A stretch of 64,000 nucleotides of DNA. It comes from Prolixibacter sp. NT017. GTDB lineage: Bacteria; Bacteroidota; Bacteroidia; Bacteroidales; Prolixibacteraceae. Of the stretch, positions 35,627 to 45,282 are shown piece by piece. Below the pieces are notes generated by a model that saw nothing but the letters and a program-made list of their open reading frames with translations, made no database searches and was not told the origin of the DNA. Within the stretch, counting starts at the first letter, position 1. The number at the start of each line of letters is the position of its first letter. Both the position numbers and the translations under genes were made by a program. The stretch lies in the NCBI RefSeq assembly GCF_009617875.1, contig NZ_BLAV01000001.1, forward strand, positions 3,534,001-3,598,000, given 5' to 3'.

Positions 35627-37924
35627 ATGATGAAAATGAATGTCAAAAATGTTTTATGTGTTGCAATCCTTATTGCAATATGGTCGGTAAATTGTTTAGG
35701 CAAAAGCGTTCATCAATCAGCTTTATTAAAATACGATAAGCAGATTGACGGCATTATCAAACAAATGACGTTGGAAGAAAAAATAAACATGCTGCATGCC
35801 AAGCACATGTTTGTTTCGGCTGGTGTAGAGCGTTTGGGAATAGCTGACATGATTTATGCCGACGGACCGTTTGGTATCCGCGAAGAAATGCAGCCCGATG
35901 GTTGGATGCCCTTAGGATGTGAAAAGGACAAAGCCACTTTTTTCCCAACCGGATCGGCGTTGGCCGCGACCTGGAGCCCGGAACTAGCTTATGCTTATGG
36001 TACCGGAATGGCCAGGGAAGCACGCTTGCGCGGAAAAGATATGATTCTTGGACCGGCCATCAATATTCAACGTATCCCAACCGGAGGGCGCACTTATGAA
36101 TATTTGAGTGAAGACCCTTTTTTAAGCTCAAGACTATCGGTTGGTTATACCGAAGGAGTTCAGGATAACGGCGTAGCAACCTGCCTAAAACACTATGCGC
36201 TGAACAACCAGGAAAACAACCGGGGAACCGTAAATGTAATTGTCGGTGAACGTGCCATGCGCGAAATCTACCTGCCTCCGTTTAAAGCGGCAGTTGAAGA
36301 GGCCGATGCATATGGCGTTATGGCCGCTTACAACAAAGTGAACGGCTGGTGGTGTGCCGAAAATGATATATTACTGAATAAGATTTTACGTGACCAATGG
36401 GGCTTCGCCGGCATGGTGATTTCCGACTGGAACGGTACACACAGCACTGTTGATGCCATTAGCAACGGTCTCAATGTTGAAATGCCCACTCAAAAATACC
36501 TTGGAAAAGCCCTGCTTGATTCTGTAAAGGCAGGATTGGTATCGGAGGACATAATTGATCAGCGTGTTCGCGAAATACTCAGGGTCAGACTGGCCATTAA
36601 GCCAATCCCGAAAGAAAAAGCCAACCAGGAAATGACTTCTCAACCGGCACAGCAGAAAATTGCTTACGATGTAGCCTGCAAATCAATTGTATTGTTGAAG
36701 AATGACGGTTCACTTCCGTTAGATCTTAGCAAAAAACCTGTAATTGCAGTTATTGGAGCCAACGCCAAACAAACCATGGGACTTGGCGGAATGGGAGCAG
36801 GTGTTAAAACCTTGTATGAGGTTACACCGTTTGAGGGCCTGCAAAACAAAATTGGAGATAAAGCCGAATTGGTTTATGCAAAAGGATACGAACCGATTGT
36901 TTTCAATTTCGCTGATTTTTTCAAGAAAAAAACACCTGAGGAACTTGAAAAAGAAGCCCGCGAAAAAGAAATCACAGCCAAAAAATTAGCCGCTGAAGCC
37001 GTAGATGTAGCATCAAAAGCTGATATTGTGTTATTCATCGGTGGGGACAACAGGGCCGTGGAAAGTGAAGGAAGAGACAGGAAAGACATTAAACTTCCGT
37101 CAGGACAGGATAATTTAATTCAGGCAATTGTCAGGGTAAACCCCAATATTATTACCATACTTACAAGTGGTGCACCGAACGACCTCAATGTTGTAAAACC
37201 CGTTTCTAAAGCATTGCTTATTTCATGGTTTAACGGCACCGAAGGTGGAAATGCGTTGGCCGATGTACTGGTAGGAAATATTTCGCCGAGTGGTCGTTTG
37301 CCATTCACCCTTCCCATGAAGCTCGAAGATTCGCCGGCTTATGCCTTAGGTAATTATCCGCAGGGAAAGAAAGGTGCCGATGTCTTTGCCGATCTGGTTT
37401 CGCAAACGGAGAAAGTGGAGAAATCGAAAGACGATGCATCGGAGAAAGAATTAAAAAATGACCCGAATACGGCCATCTATTCCGAAGAATCGCTGGTCGG
37501 TTACCGCTGGTTCGACACAAAGAATATTCCTGTAATGTATCCTTTTGGCTACGGTCTTACCTATACCAATTTTGACTACACCGATTTGAAAACCGACAAG
37601 GATACCTACGGAAAGGATGATGTTATCACTGTTTCATTCAAACTGAAGAATACCGGCCCGGTAGCAGCCGACGAAATTGCTCAGGCATATGTCCATCGCA
37701 TCAATCCATCCGTCGAATGGCCGAATAAAGAACTTAAAGCATTCTCGAGAGTAACTTTAAAACCGGGTGAAAGTAAAACAGTTAAACTGAATATTCCGGT
37801 AAAAAGCCTTCAATATTGGAATGAAGCAACACAGTCCTGGACCGACGACCTTTGTAATATCGAATTACAGGTTGGCGCCAATGTGTCCGATATTAAACTT
37901 CAAAAAAAGATTGCCTTAATGTAA
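35627..37924 (+). CDS. GH3 beta-glucosidase
   Basis: The 765-residue exported enzyme (Sec signal within residues 1-26) is a GH3 beta-glycosidase. The barrel domain has FATCLKHYALNN-type text (VATCLKHYALNNQENNR), nucleophile Asp267 in MVISDWNGTHS, and the alpha/beta-sandwich domain opens with SIVLLKNDGSLPL. A C-terminal fibronectin III-like domain follows (VTVSFKLKNTGPVAADEIAQ). A charged insertion around residues 430-460 (KKKTPEELEKEAREKE) is notable. Translation is probably coupled to the carboxylesterase just upstream. Confidence 0.93.
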   Translation: MMKMNVKNVLCVAILIAIWSVNCLGKSVHQSALLKYDKQIDGIIKQMTLEEKINMLHAKHMFVSAGVERLGIADMIYADGPFGIREEMQPDGWMPLGCEKDKATFFPTGSALAATWSPELAYAYGTGMAREARLRGKDMILGPAINIQRIPTGGRTYEYLSEDPFLSSRLSVGYTEGVQDNGVATCLKHYALNNQENNRGTVNVIVGERAMREIYLPPFKAAVEEADAYGVMAAYNKVNGWWCAENDILLNKILRDQWGFAGMVISDWNGTHSTVDAISNGLNVEMPTQKYLGKALLDSVKAGLVSEDIIDQRVREILRVRLAIKPIPKEKANQEMTSQPAQQKIAYDVACKSIVLLKNDGSLPLDLSKKPVIAVIGANAKQTMGLGGMGAGVKTLYEVTPFEGLQNKIGDKAELVYAKGYEPIVFNFADFFKKKTPEELEKEAREKEITAKKLAAEAVDVASKADIVLFIGGDNRAVESEGRDRKDIKLPSGQDNLIQAIVRVNPNIITILTSGAPNDLNVVKPVSKALLISWFNGTEGGNALADVLVGNISPSGRLPFTLPMKLEDSPAYALGNYPQGKKGADVFADLVSQTEKVEKSKDDASEKELKNDPNTAIYSEESLVGYRWFDTKNIPVMYPFGYGLTYTNFDYTDLKTDKDTYGKDDVITVSFKLKNTGPVAADEIAQAYVHRINPSVEWPNKELKAFSRVTLKPGESKTVKLNIPVKSLQYWNEATQSWTDDLCNIELQVGANVSDIKLQKKIALM

Positions 37925-38047
37925 ACCTATATACTCCGGACCATTAATAATCAACCATATACTGAACCCTAATTGTATTAGAAGAAGTGGTATTGATTAT
38001 TAATGGTTTACAAAATGAACCTGAAAAACATTAAAACTAACCAGTTC

Positions 38048-39718
38048 ATGAAAACAAACCGACGTAGTTTTTTCAAAACATTAGGTGCCGGAGCAGCCGG
38101 TGCCAGCTTGGCGTCTCTTCCTTTTTCAGGAATGGCAACCGAACAACCTCCGGTGAACAACGATGACCAGCAACTCTTCATTGGCGACGATATCGCGATA
38201 GCAGAAACAGAATACGGTAAGGTTAGAGGCTTTATTCTTCGCGGAATACACCAATTTCGTGGAATTCCGTACGGAGCCGATACAGGTGGAAAGAACCGCT
38301 TTATGCCTCCGCAGAAACCGGAACCATGGAAAGAAATTCTGCCTGCCGTTTGGTGGGGAAATACGGCTCCGCAAATCATGGATGGCCGGTATGCGAACGC
38401 TTATGCTTCGTTTGTCGACCACTGGAATTACGATGATGTGAGTGAAGATTGCCTCAAGTTGAATGTCTGGACACCAGCCATCGATAAAAAGAAGAGACCT
38501 GTATTAGTTTGGTTACACGGAGGAGGCTATACCAACGGTAACGGTATTGAGCAGGATGGCTACGACGGCGAAAATTTTAGTCGTAAAGGCGATACTGTTT
38601 TTGTATCGATAAATCATCGCCTTGGTCCCATCGGTTTCTCTGATTTGTCTGGTGTAGGCGGAGAAAAATATGCCGATTCGGGTAACGTGGGGGCGCTCGA
38701 TATGGTCGCTGCACTGAAATGGGTACAAAATAACATCGCCAATTTTGGCGGAGATCCTCGTAATGTAACGATCATGGGACAATCCGGCGGAGGTGCTAAA
38801 GTTTGTATTCTCACGGCGATGCCCGATGCAAAAGGTACGTTCCACAAAGCAGTTCCCCTGAGTGGCTCGACCACCGAAGCAATGAACCAAAACTATTCCA
38901 GGAAACTGGGAGAATACGTTTTGAAAGAAGCCAATCTGACATCTTCCGAAATAGACAAATTGCAGGAGATGCCCTGGAAGGATTACATTCTTCTCGCCAA
39001 CAATGCCCTCCAAAAAATGAGGGAAGATACGGGTGAAAACAGAGGATTCAGAGGCGGCTTCGCACCTGTAGCTGATGGAAGAAATATTCCGAAAGGGAAA
39101 TTTTACAACGAACCAAATGGCCTGTCTTCGGATGTGCCGATGCTTATTAGCAGTACGTTTCATGAGTGGGCCATGAGCCGGACCAATCCGGAGCTGGAAA
39201 AAATGACAGCTGATAAAGCCATCGAGATGTTGAAGAAATGGGCCGGCTTTGGCGGTGGATTGGGTGATAAAGCGCCCGAAGTTTACGCTGCATATGCCAA
39301 AGCGTTCCCGGATGCTAAACCCGTTGAATTGGCCATTATGATTAGCAGTAACCGAAAAGGCGTTGTTGAAACGGCCAATGCCAAAGCCAATCAAAAATCG
39401 CCGGTTTACGTAGCCTGGTTTGGTTGGCAACCGCCACTGTTCGATAACCGCATGCGGGCTTTCCATTGTCTCGATATCTCGTTCTGGTTCGCGAACACCG
39501 ACCTCATGCTAACGCACAGCGGAGGTGGAAAACGCCCGAGAATGTTGTCGGATAACATGTCCGGAACATTGCTTCAGTTCATGAAAACCGGAAATCCCAA
39601 TGGTGGAGGCCTGCCCGAATGGCCACGCTATACGGTCGAAAAGGGCGAAACCATGATTTTGAACGACCGTTCCGAAGTGAAAAACGATCCGGACCGGGAA
39701 GCCCGAAATCTAATCTAG
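38048..39718 (+). CDS. type-B carboxylesterase with Tat-like signal
   Basis: From the ATG at 38048 the 556-residue protein starts MKTNRRSFFKTLGAGAAG, a twin-arginine-like signal. It is a second COesterase of this locus: HGGGYTNGNG, Ser246 in MGQSGGGAK, a Phe/Glu segment SSTFHEW, and the His in AFHCLDISFWF. It differs strongly from the 33949 copy, so the two are not a recent duplication. A frame open from 38003 would add residues before the signal. A terminator follows the gene. Confidence 0.88.
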   Translation: MKTNRRSFFKTLGAGAAGASLASLPFSGMATEQPPVNNDDQQLFIGDDIAIAETEYGKVRGFILRGIHQFRGIPYGADTGGKNRFMPPQKPEPWKEILPAVWWGNTAPQIMDGRYANAYASFVDHWNYDDVSEDCLKLNVWTPAIDKKKRPVLVWLHGGGYTNGNGIEQDGYDGENFSRKGDTVFVSINHRLGPIGFSDLSGVGGEKYADSGNVGALDMVAALKWVQNNIANFGGDPRNVTIMGQSGGGAKVCILTAMPDAKGTFHKAVPLSGSTTEAMNQNYSRKLGEYVLKEANLTSSEIDKLQEMPWKDYILLANNALQKMREDTGENRGFRGGFAPVADGRNIPKGKFYNEPNGLSSDVPMLISSTFHEWAMSRTNPELEKMTADKAIEMLKKWAGFGGGLGDKAPEVYAAYAKAFPDAKPVELAIMISSNRKGVVETANAKANQKSPVYVAWFGWQPPLFDNRMRAFHCLDISFWFANTDLMLTHSGGGKRPRMLSDNMSGTLLQFMKTGNPNGGGLPEWPRYTVEKGETMILNDRSEVKNDPDREARNLI

Positions 39719-39724
39719 CAATAT

Positions 39725-39798
39725 AAAATGACCGGAAGCCACTTTTTCATTTTGATTAGTTCCAGTTAAACTCAGGCATTTTCCGGTCATTTTTCTTT
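39725..39798 (+). terminator. long-loop terminator after the second carboxylesterase
   Basis: AAAATGACCGGAA (39725-39737) pairs perfectly with TTCCGGTCATTTT (39781-39793) across a 43-base loop, followed by TCTTTTATTTT. Confidence 0.7.
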
Positions 39799-39824
39799 TA
39801 TTTTCCAGAATGTTACATTATTAT

Positions 39825-39855
39825 TGCGTCTCTTAGACGCATTAATGTTTAATGC
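39825..39855. promoter_or_regulatory. two overlapping palindromes, candidate operator
   Basis: TGCGTCT-ctt-AGACGCA (39825-39841) and GCATTAA-tgt-TTAATGC (39839-39855) are both perfect 7-bp inverted repeats with 3-base spacers, sharing 3 bases. They sit about 80-105 bp before the TIM-barrel gene, in the right place for a regulator site. Confidence 0.45.
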
Positions 39856-39931
39856 ATGGTAAATTGCTAACCAACACCATTTGCAAACACAACAATAACT
39901 TGTTTTTCAACTAACCTAAACTAAAAATACT

Positions 39932-40879
39932 ATGACAACAAAACGCGAGTTCCTAAAAAAGCTTTCGCTGATTACCGTTGGAGGAATGTTGGGCGGAAGT
40001 GCTGCTCCCGCATTCGCATCCAAAACACTGAACAAAATGGCCGGCCCGTCCAAGAAAGTTGGCTTGCAGATCTATTCGCTGGGAAAAGAGCTGACCGATG
40101 ATGTTCCTAAGGGAATGAAAAAAATAGCCGATATGGGTTACAGCTACATTGAGCTGGCCGGCTACCGCGACAGAAAAATGGGACAGTATGGCATGGATGA
40201 GTACCGCAAGATTGTGGAAGATGCCGGTTTGGAAATCCGTAGTTCGCATGTTAATCCAACAACCCGAGAATACAACAAAGGGAACGTCAATCAGATTGCC
40301 GATTACTGGAAGAAAACCGTTGAAGACCACGTCAAACTGGGAGCTACGACGCTGGTTCAACCCGGTATGCCCAAAATCGAAACCCATGCCGATGCCGCTC
40401 TGGTTTGTGACGTTTTTAACCAGGCAGGTGAGATTGCCAAGGATGCCGGCATTAAATGGGGCTATCACAACCACAACATGGAGTTCAAACGTATTCTTAC
40501 GGAAGAAGACAAAAAGAAGAATGCTCCGTGGTGGATGCCGGTCGGCGACGTCATTTATGACCTGATGCTGAACGGGACCAATCCGGATTTGGTGTTCTTC
40601 GAGATGGATGTATACTGGACCGTAATGGGACAAAACGATCCGTTGGAATATTTCGAAAAATATCCGGACCGTTTCCCGGTATTACATATCAAAGATCGGG
40701 AAGTCCTGGGCCAGTCGGGGATGATGAACTTCGAAAATATCTTCAACAAGGCTTACGAAAACGGTTTGAATTCATATTACGTAGAACTGGAGAAAGTGAA
40801 AAAAGGAATCACCCAGTTTGAAGGAGTAAAACAATGCTTCGACTACCTGGCCAATGCTTCATTTGTTAGAAACAGTTAA
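39932..40879 (+). CDS. exported sugar isomerase/epimerase-like TIM-barrel protein
   Basis: The 315 residues start with a Tat-like or Sec signal (MTTKREFLKKLSLITVGG) and continue as an AP-endonuclease-2/xylose isomerase-like TIM barrel: GLQIYSLGKEL, SYIELAGY, WGYHNHNMEFKRI, FEMDVYWTVMGQ and PVLHIKDRE supply the His/Glu/Asp metal ligands. Exported members in Bacteroidota include enzymes that act on 3-keto-glycosides; no partner oxidoreductase is seen here. It precedes GH3 by 28 bp. The substrate is not predictable from sequence alone. Confidence 0.85.
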   Translation: MTTKREFLKKLSLITVGGMLGGSAAPAFASKTLNKMAGPSKKVGLQIYSLGKELTDDVPKGMKKIADMGYSYIELAGYRDRKMGQYGMDEYRKIVEDAGLEIRSSHVNPTTREYNKGNVNQIADYWKKTVEDHVKLGATTLVQPGMPKIETHADAALVCDVFNQAGEIAKDAGIKWGYHNHNMEFKRILTEEDKKKNAPWWMPVGDVIYDLMLNGTNPDLVFFEMDVYWTVMGQNDPLEYFEKYPDRFPVLHIKDREVLGQSGMMNFENIFNKAYENGLNSYYVELEKVKKGITQFEGVKQCFDYLANASFVRNS

Positions 40880-40907
40880 CAGCCCGTAAGCAATCAACTT
40901 TAACATT

Positions 40908-43229
40908 ATGAAATCTTTCACGAAAATAGTCTCGCTTTCCCTGTTTGTACTCACTATCGGTATCTCAGGATGTAGCCCAAAATACACCACTGAAGACAAA
41001 GGTGATTTTGTGCTCGTCCATAATCAGGATGGAGCCACCATTGGTTATTCTCCCAGTTCCGGCGTTCAACTACTCACTGTCGATCGATTGGGTTTCAAGG
41101 ATCTCAATAAAAACGGTCAGCTCGACAAATATGAAGACTGGCGACTTCCGGTTGACGAGCGGGCCAAAGATCTGGCGGGAAAATTGTCAATAGAACAAAT
41201 CGCAGGGCTGATGCTTTATAGCGCTCATCAAGCCATTCCCGGACGACCGGGAGGCTTTTTCACATCGACTTACAACGGAAAATCATTCGACGAAAGTGGT
41301 GCCAACCCCAGCGATTTATCGGATGAACAGAAAAAATTTCTAACCGAAGATAACCTGCGGCATGTTCTTATTACTACCGTGGAAAGTCCGGGGGTTGCAG
41401 CCCAATGGAACAATAATGCCCAGGCGCTGGTCGAAGGTATTGGCATGGGAATTCCCATAAATAACAGTTCCGATCCGCGTCATACCAGTGTTTCAAACGC
41501 CGAATACAATGCGAGCGCCGGAGGAAAAATCTCCATGTGGCCGGGAACTGTCGGCATTGCAGCTTCGTTCGACCCAGGTTTGATGAAACAGTTCGGTGAA
41601 ATCGCTTCCGCGGAATACCGGGCCCTGGGAATTGCAACCGCTCTTTCTCCTCAAATCGATTTAGGTACGGAACCTCGCTGGAGCCGTTTTGACGGGACCA
41701 TGGGCGAAGATCCCGATTTAACGACCGATATGGCCCGGGCTTATGTCGATGGTTTCCAAACTTCCACTGGCAAAGATGAAATTGCCAACGGATGGGGTTA
41801 CAAGAGCGTGAATGCGATGGTAAAACACTGGCCGGGCGGTGGTCCGGAAGAAGGTGGCCGCGATGCACATTTTGGCTATGGTGAATATGCCGTTTATCCG
41901 GGAAACAACCTGAAAGATCACTTGAAGCCTTTTACCGAAGGCGCTTTCAAACTGAATGGACCGACCGAAATGGCGTCAGCCGTAATGCCTTACTACACTA
42001 TTTCATTTAATCAGGATACGGTCAATGGAGAAAATGTAGGAAATAGTTACAATAAATACCTGATTACCGATCTGCTTCGTGGTAAATACGGCTACGATGG
42101 AGTGGTTTGCACTGACTGGATGATTACCAAGGATACGAAGGCTGTCGACCTGTTTCAGGGGAAATGTTGGGGCGTTGAAAATCTGAGCGAAGCACAACGT
42201 CACTATAAAGCCATCGAAGCTGGAGTTGACCAGTTTGGCGGGAACAACGAAATGGGACCGGTTATCGAAGCTTACAAAATGGGCGTGGCCGAGCATGGTG
42301 AAGAATACATGCGCAAGCGATTCGAACAGTCAGCCGCTCGTCTGCTGAAGAATATCTTCCGGGTAGGCTTGTTCGAAAATCCGTATTTGAATGTAGCCGA
42401 AACCGAAGAAATAGTGGGTAATCCGGAATTCATGAAGGTCGGCTATGATGCTCAACTTCGTTCCATTGTCCTGTTGAAAAACCAGAATCACATCCTTCCG
42501 GTGAAAAAACAACTGAAAGTTTATGTGCCAATTCGTTACACACCGGCAGGTAAAAACTGGTTTGGTTTTCCAACACCGGAGAAAAAAGCTTATCCTTTTA
42601 ATATGGACATCGTCAAAAAATATTTCGAGGTAGTTGAAACTCCCGAAGAAGCAGATTTTGCATTGGTGGGCATCGAAAGCCCCGATGGCGGAGTTGGCTA
42701 CGACCGCGAGGATTTGAAAAATGGCGGAAATGGCTATATCCCCATCAGTCTTCAGTATGGAAAATACAAAGCCGAATTTGCCCGCGATCCGAGTATTGCA
42801 GGCGGCAGTCCTTTTGAAGATTTCACTAATCGAACTTACAAAGGAAAAACGGTCACTACTCACAATCAGTTCGACATGGGAATGGTGAACGACACCAAAG
42901 TGAAAATGGGTGTTAAGCCCGTTGTGGTTGTTGTAAAAGTTTCCAAACCAATGGTCTTCTCCGAAATCGAAAAGAATTCCAACGCCATCCTCATTCACAT
43001 GGGTGTTCAGGATCAAGCCATCATGGATATTCTCTCCGGAGCAGCCGAGCCTTCAGCTTTGCTGCCTTTCCAAATGCCGGCCAACATGAAAACAGTTGAA
43101 GAACAAAAAGAGGATATTCCGCGGGATATGGAATGCTATGTTGATTCGGAAGGTCACACCTACGATTTTGCCTACGGCATGAACTGGAGCGGAGTTATAA
43201 ACGATGAACGGGTAACCAAATACAAATAA
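40908..43229 (+). CDS. GH3 glycoside hydrolase lipoprotein
   Basis: The 773-residue lipoprotein (lipobox ISGC) is a second, divergent GH3 enzyme. The barrel shows FDGTMGEDPDLTTDMARAY, AMVKHWPGGGPEEGG and nucleophile Asp403 in VVCTDWMITKD; the sandwich domain starts RSIVLLKNQNHILPV. The family resembles exported exo-beta-glucosidases/xylosidases that lack a fibronectin III tail; here the protein ends in TYDFAYGMNWSG. It closes the utilisation locus before a terminator. Confidence 0.92.
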   Translation: MKSFTKIVSLSLFVLTIGISGCSPKYTTEDKGDFVLVHNQDGATIGYSPSSGVQLLTVDRLGFKDLNKNGQLDKYEDWRLPVDERAKDLAGKLSIEQIAGLMLYSAHQAIPGRPGGFFTSTYNGKSFDESGANPSDLSDEQKKFLTEDNLRHVLITTVESPGVAAQWNNNAQALVEGIGMGIPINNSSDPRHTSVSNAEYNASAGGKISMWPGTVGIAASFDPGLMKQFGEIASAEYRALGIATALSPQIDLGTEPRWSRFDGTMGEDPDLTTDMARAYVDGFQTSTGKDEIANGWGYKSVNAMVKHWPGGGPEEGGRDAHFGYGEYAVYPGNNLKDHLKPFTEGAFKLNGPTEMASAVMPYYTISFNQDTVNGENVGNSYNKYLITDLLRGKYGYDGVVCTDWMITKDTKAVDLFQGKCWGVENLSEAQRHYKAIEAGVDQFGGNNEMGPVIEAYKMGVAEHGEEYMRKRFEQSAARLLKNIFRVGLFENPYLNVAETEEIVGNPEFMKVGYDAQLRSIVLLKNQNHILPVKKQLKVYVPIRYTPAGKNWFGFPTPEKKAYPFNMDIVKKYFEVVETPEEADFALVGIESPDGGVGYDREDLKNGGNGYIPISLQYGKYKAEFARDPSIAGGSPFEDFTNRTYKGKTVTTHNQFDMGMVNDTKVKMGVKPVVVVVKVSKPMVFSEIEKNSNAILIHMGVQDQAIMDILSGAAEPSALLPFQMPANMKTVEEQKEDIPRDMECYVDSEGHTYDFAYGMNWSGVINDERVTKYK

Positions 43230-43280
43230 GCTACCGCGAACTTGTTCTTAACCATAAACATTTTTGATAGCTAAAAACAG

Positions 43281-43316
43281 AAAGGCCTGTAAATCTTGCG
43301 ACTTACAGGCTTTTCA
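43281..43316 (+). terminator. intrinsic terminator after the GH3 lipoprotein gene
   Basis: GCCTGTAA (43285-43292) and TTACAGGC (43303-43310) form an 8-bp stem with an AAA lead and TTTT tail. On the minus strand it also lies just past the tRNA and could end its transcript. Confidence 0.78.
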
Positions 43317-43324
43317 TCTTTGTG

Positions 43325-43397
<73 letters not shown>

Positions 43398-43516
43398 CTT
43401 TATTGGACTACAAAAATAGAAAAATACAGTGTCGTTGTCACCGGCGATAGTCCTTAATTTCTACTTTTTGCCCAAATTATTTATTCACATGGCAAACAAT
43501 TTTCCTCTTTCAGGGT

Positions 43517-44614
43517 ATGTATGGGATGATGAAGGTGACCGAAAAAAATATTGCCAACAGAGAAACTGATTTTCTTATTGTAGGACAAGGTTTGGCCGGG
43601 ACCATGTTGGCATTTGAATTACACCGGCGTGGAAAAAATTTCGTGGTAGTTGATTCACCTTCCGGTGAAAAAGCCAGCCGCGTGGCTGCCGGAATCATCA
43701 ATCCGGTTGTTTTTCGCCGCCTAACGAAATCGTGGTTGGTGGATGATCTTTTTCCAGTTCTGAAAGACACCTACCACGAACTGGAGAAACTCCTTTCCTG
43801 CCATTTACTGCATACACTGAAGATTAACAAAATTTTAGGCAAGGAAGAAGGTTCGTTCTGGCGAACTAAAACAGTGGAAAACAAACTGGAATCATACATT
43901 CATTCCGAACCAGATACCACTTTTCATAAAGGCGGCATAGAAGCTCCTTATGGAATTGGCAAGGTCTTTAACGCCTTCCGGGCCGATTTGCCATTCTTAA
44001 TCGACCGCTTCCGGGAATTTCTGATTCAGGAGAATCGCTTTATCAGTGAAAAACTGGACACCGGTGATATCATTCGGAAAACCGGAAAAGTACAATGGAA
44101 AAACATCACGGCACAAAAAATCATCTTTTGCCAGGGATTCCGCGCCAGCGACAATCCATTCTTCCAACCTGTCAAATTCAAACACACAAAAGGCCAGGTG
44201 TTGGATTTGAATATTCCCGATCTGGAAATTACCAACATGGTCAATAAGGGAATGTTTGTACTGCCGCTGGGTGAAAATCGTTTTCGTGCAGGTGCTACTT
44301 ACCGCTGGGATTTTCAAGATACAAATCCCGACGACGAAGCGACAGCTGAATTAACCGGGAAAATGGAGAAGATTGTCAAAGTTCCTTATTCCATAACCGG
44401 AAAAAGAGCCGGCATTCGGCCAACAACACACGACCGACGGCCTGTGGTTGGTTTACATCCTGACTACCCGGAAATCGGCATTTTTAATGGATTGGGCTCA
44501 AAAGGAGCCATGCTGGCCCCCTTTTTCGCGCGCGAATTTGCACGTCTTCTTTGCGGAGAATCTGATACCATCCATCCGGAAGTTAATCTTCTAAGGTATT
44601 ACCGAAAAAAATAA
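43517..44614 (+). CDS. FAD-dependent amino-acid oxidase-like oxidoreductase
   Basis: This 365-residue protein belongs to the DAO/GlyOx (DadA-like) FAD oxidoreductases. The dinucleotide-binding motif is DFLIVGQGLAGTMLAFELHRRG, and the C-terminal FAD contact is GKRAGIRPTTHDRRPVVG followed by IFNGLGSKGAMLAPFFAREFA. The substrate, an amine or amino acid, is unknown. In-frame ATGs at 43526 and 43529 are alternative starts. It converges with the next gene, the two stop codons being only five bases apart. Confidence 0.85.
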   Translation: MYGMMKVTEKNIANRETDFLIVGQGLAGTMLAFELHRRGKNFVVVDSPSGEKASRVAAGIINPVVFRRLTKSWLVDDLFPVLKDTYHELEKLLSCHLLHTLKINKILGKEEGSFWRTKTVENKLESYIHSEPDTTFHKGGIEAPYGIGKVFNAFRADLPFLIDRFREFLIQENRFISEKLDTGDIIRKTGKVQWKNITAQKIIFCQGFRASDNPFFQPVKFKHTKGQVLDLNIPDLEITNMVNKGMFVLPLGENRFRAGATYRWDFQDTNPDDEATAELTGKMEKIVKVPYSITGKRAGIRPTTHDRRPVVGLHPDYPEIGIFNGLGSKGAMLAPFFAREFARLLCGESDTIHPEVNLLRYYRKK

Positions 44615-44631
44615 CCGGCTTACGAACCGGT
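44599..44631 (-). terminator. terminator at the convergent junction
   Basis: ACCGG (44614-44618) and CCGGT (44627-44631) form a short stem spanning the stop codons of both genes. On the minus strand it is followed by TTATTTTTTT, so it can end the thioredoxin-like gene's transcript inside the 3' end of the oxidoreductase gene. Confidence 0.5.
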
Positions 44632-45204
44632 CTGAAACAGCGTCGGCGGCTTTTTCCATTTAATGCCGCACCCGGCAGAAGGCTTCTGCTCTTCCGGAAC
44701 CGGCTTTCCATTAAGAACTGCATCGAGCGCTGCCCGCAAATCTTTTCCGGTTACAGGCACGTCATTCTTCGGTCGGGCTTCGTCCATCTGTCCGCGATAG
44801 ACGCACTTCAAATCCTTGTCGAACACGTAAAAATCGGGCGTGCAAGCTGCCATGTATGCTTTTGCCACATCCTGCGATTCATCGTACAGATACGGGAATG
44901 GATACCCCTCTTTCGCGGCTGTCTCCTTCATCAGCTTCGGCGCATCATCGGGATAATTATCGACATCATTGGAGCTGATGCCAACAAAGCTCATTCCCTT
45001 TGCTCCATATTCGTTGGCAATGGCCGTGATCTCGTGGTTTACATGCTTCACATAGGGACAGTGATTGCAAATAAACATCACAACCGTAGCTATATCAGAT
45101 TGGATTTCGTCGAGTGAAATATTCTTACCCGAAACGGTATCAGGCAACTCAAATGCCGGCGCTTTCCCGCCCAGCGGAAACATTCTTGAAAAAGTAAGTG
45201 ACAT
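44620..45204 (-). CDS. thioredoxin-like AhpC/TSA-family protein
   Basis: The 194-residue protein has no signal peptide and an AhpC/TSA-type thioredoxin fold: LGGKAPAFELPDTVSG, then MFICNHCPYVKHVNHE with a CxxC motif, and CTPDFYVFDKDLKCVYRGQMDEARP. The C-terminal SAGCGIKWK is shared by a family of bacterial thioredoxin-like proteins of unknown substrate. It lies 78 bp downstream of argE on the same strand and may be a separate unit. Confidence 0.85.
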   Translation of the reverse strand: MSLTFSRMFPLGGKAPAFELPDTVSGKNISLDEIQSDIATVVMFICNHCPYVKHVNHEITAIANEYGAKGMSFVGISSNDVDNYPDDAPKLMKETAAKEGYPFPYLYDESQDVAKAYMAACTPDFYVFDKDLKCVYRGQMDEARPKNDVPVTGKDLRAALDAVLNGKPVPEEQKPSAGCGIKWKKPPTLFQTGS

Positions 45205-45282
45205 AATGATCTTCTTCTTTCGTTCATTCGGTTTAACGAAAAGAATCGATCATGGTTTACGAAAAAAAGAAGAAAGTCGGAC

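Noticed and set aside
38513..39466. 317-codon minus-strand frame inside the carboxylesterase gene
   Set aside because: Antisense to a well-supported COesterase with catalytic motifs; its translation is low in recognisable features.
33949..39718. Recent duplication of the two carboxylesterase genes
   Set aside because: Beyond family motifs the proteins differ widely in sequence and insertions, so they are distant paralogues or separately acquired.
42330..43016. 228-codon antisense frame inside the second GH3 gene
   Set aside because: Shadow of the GH3 coding strand, no domain or promoter.
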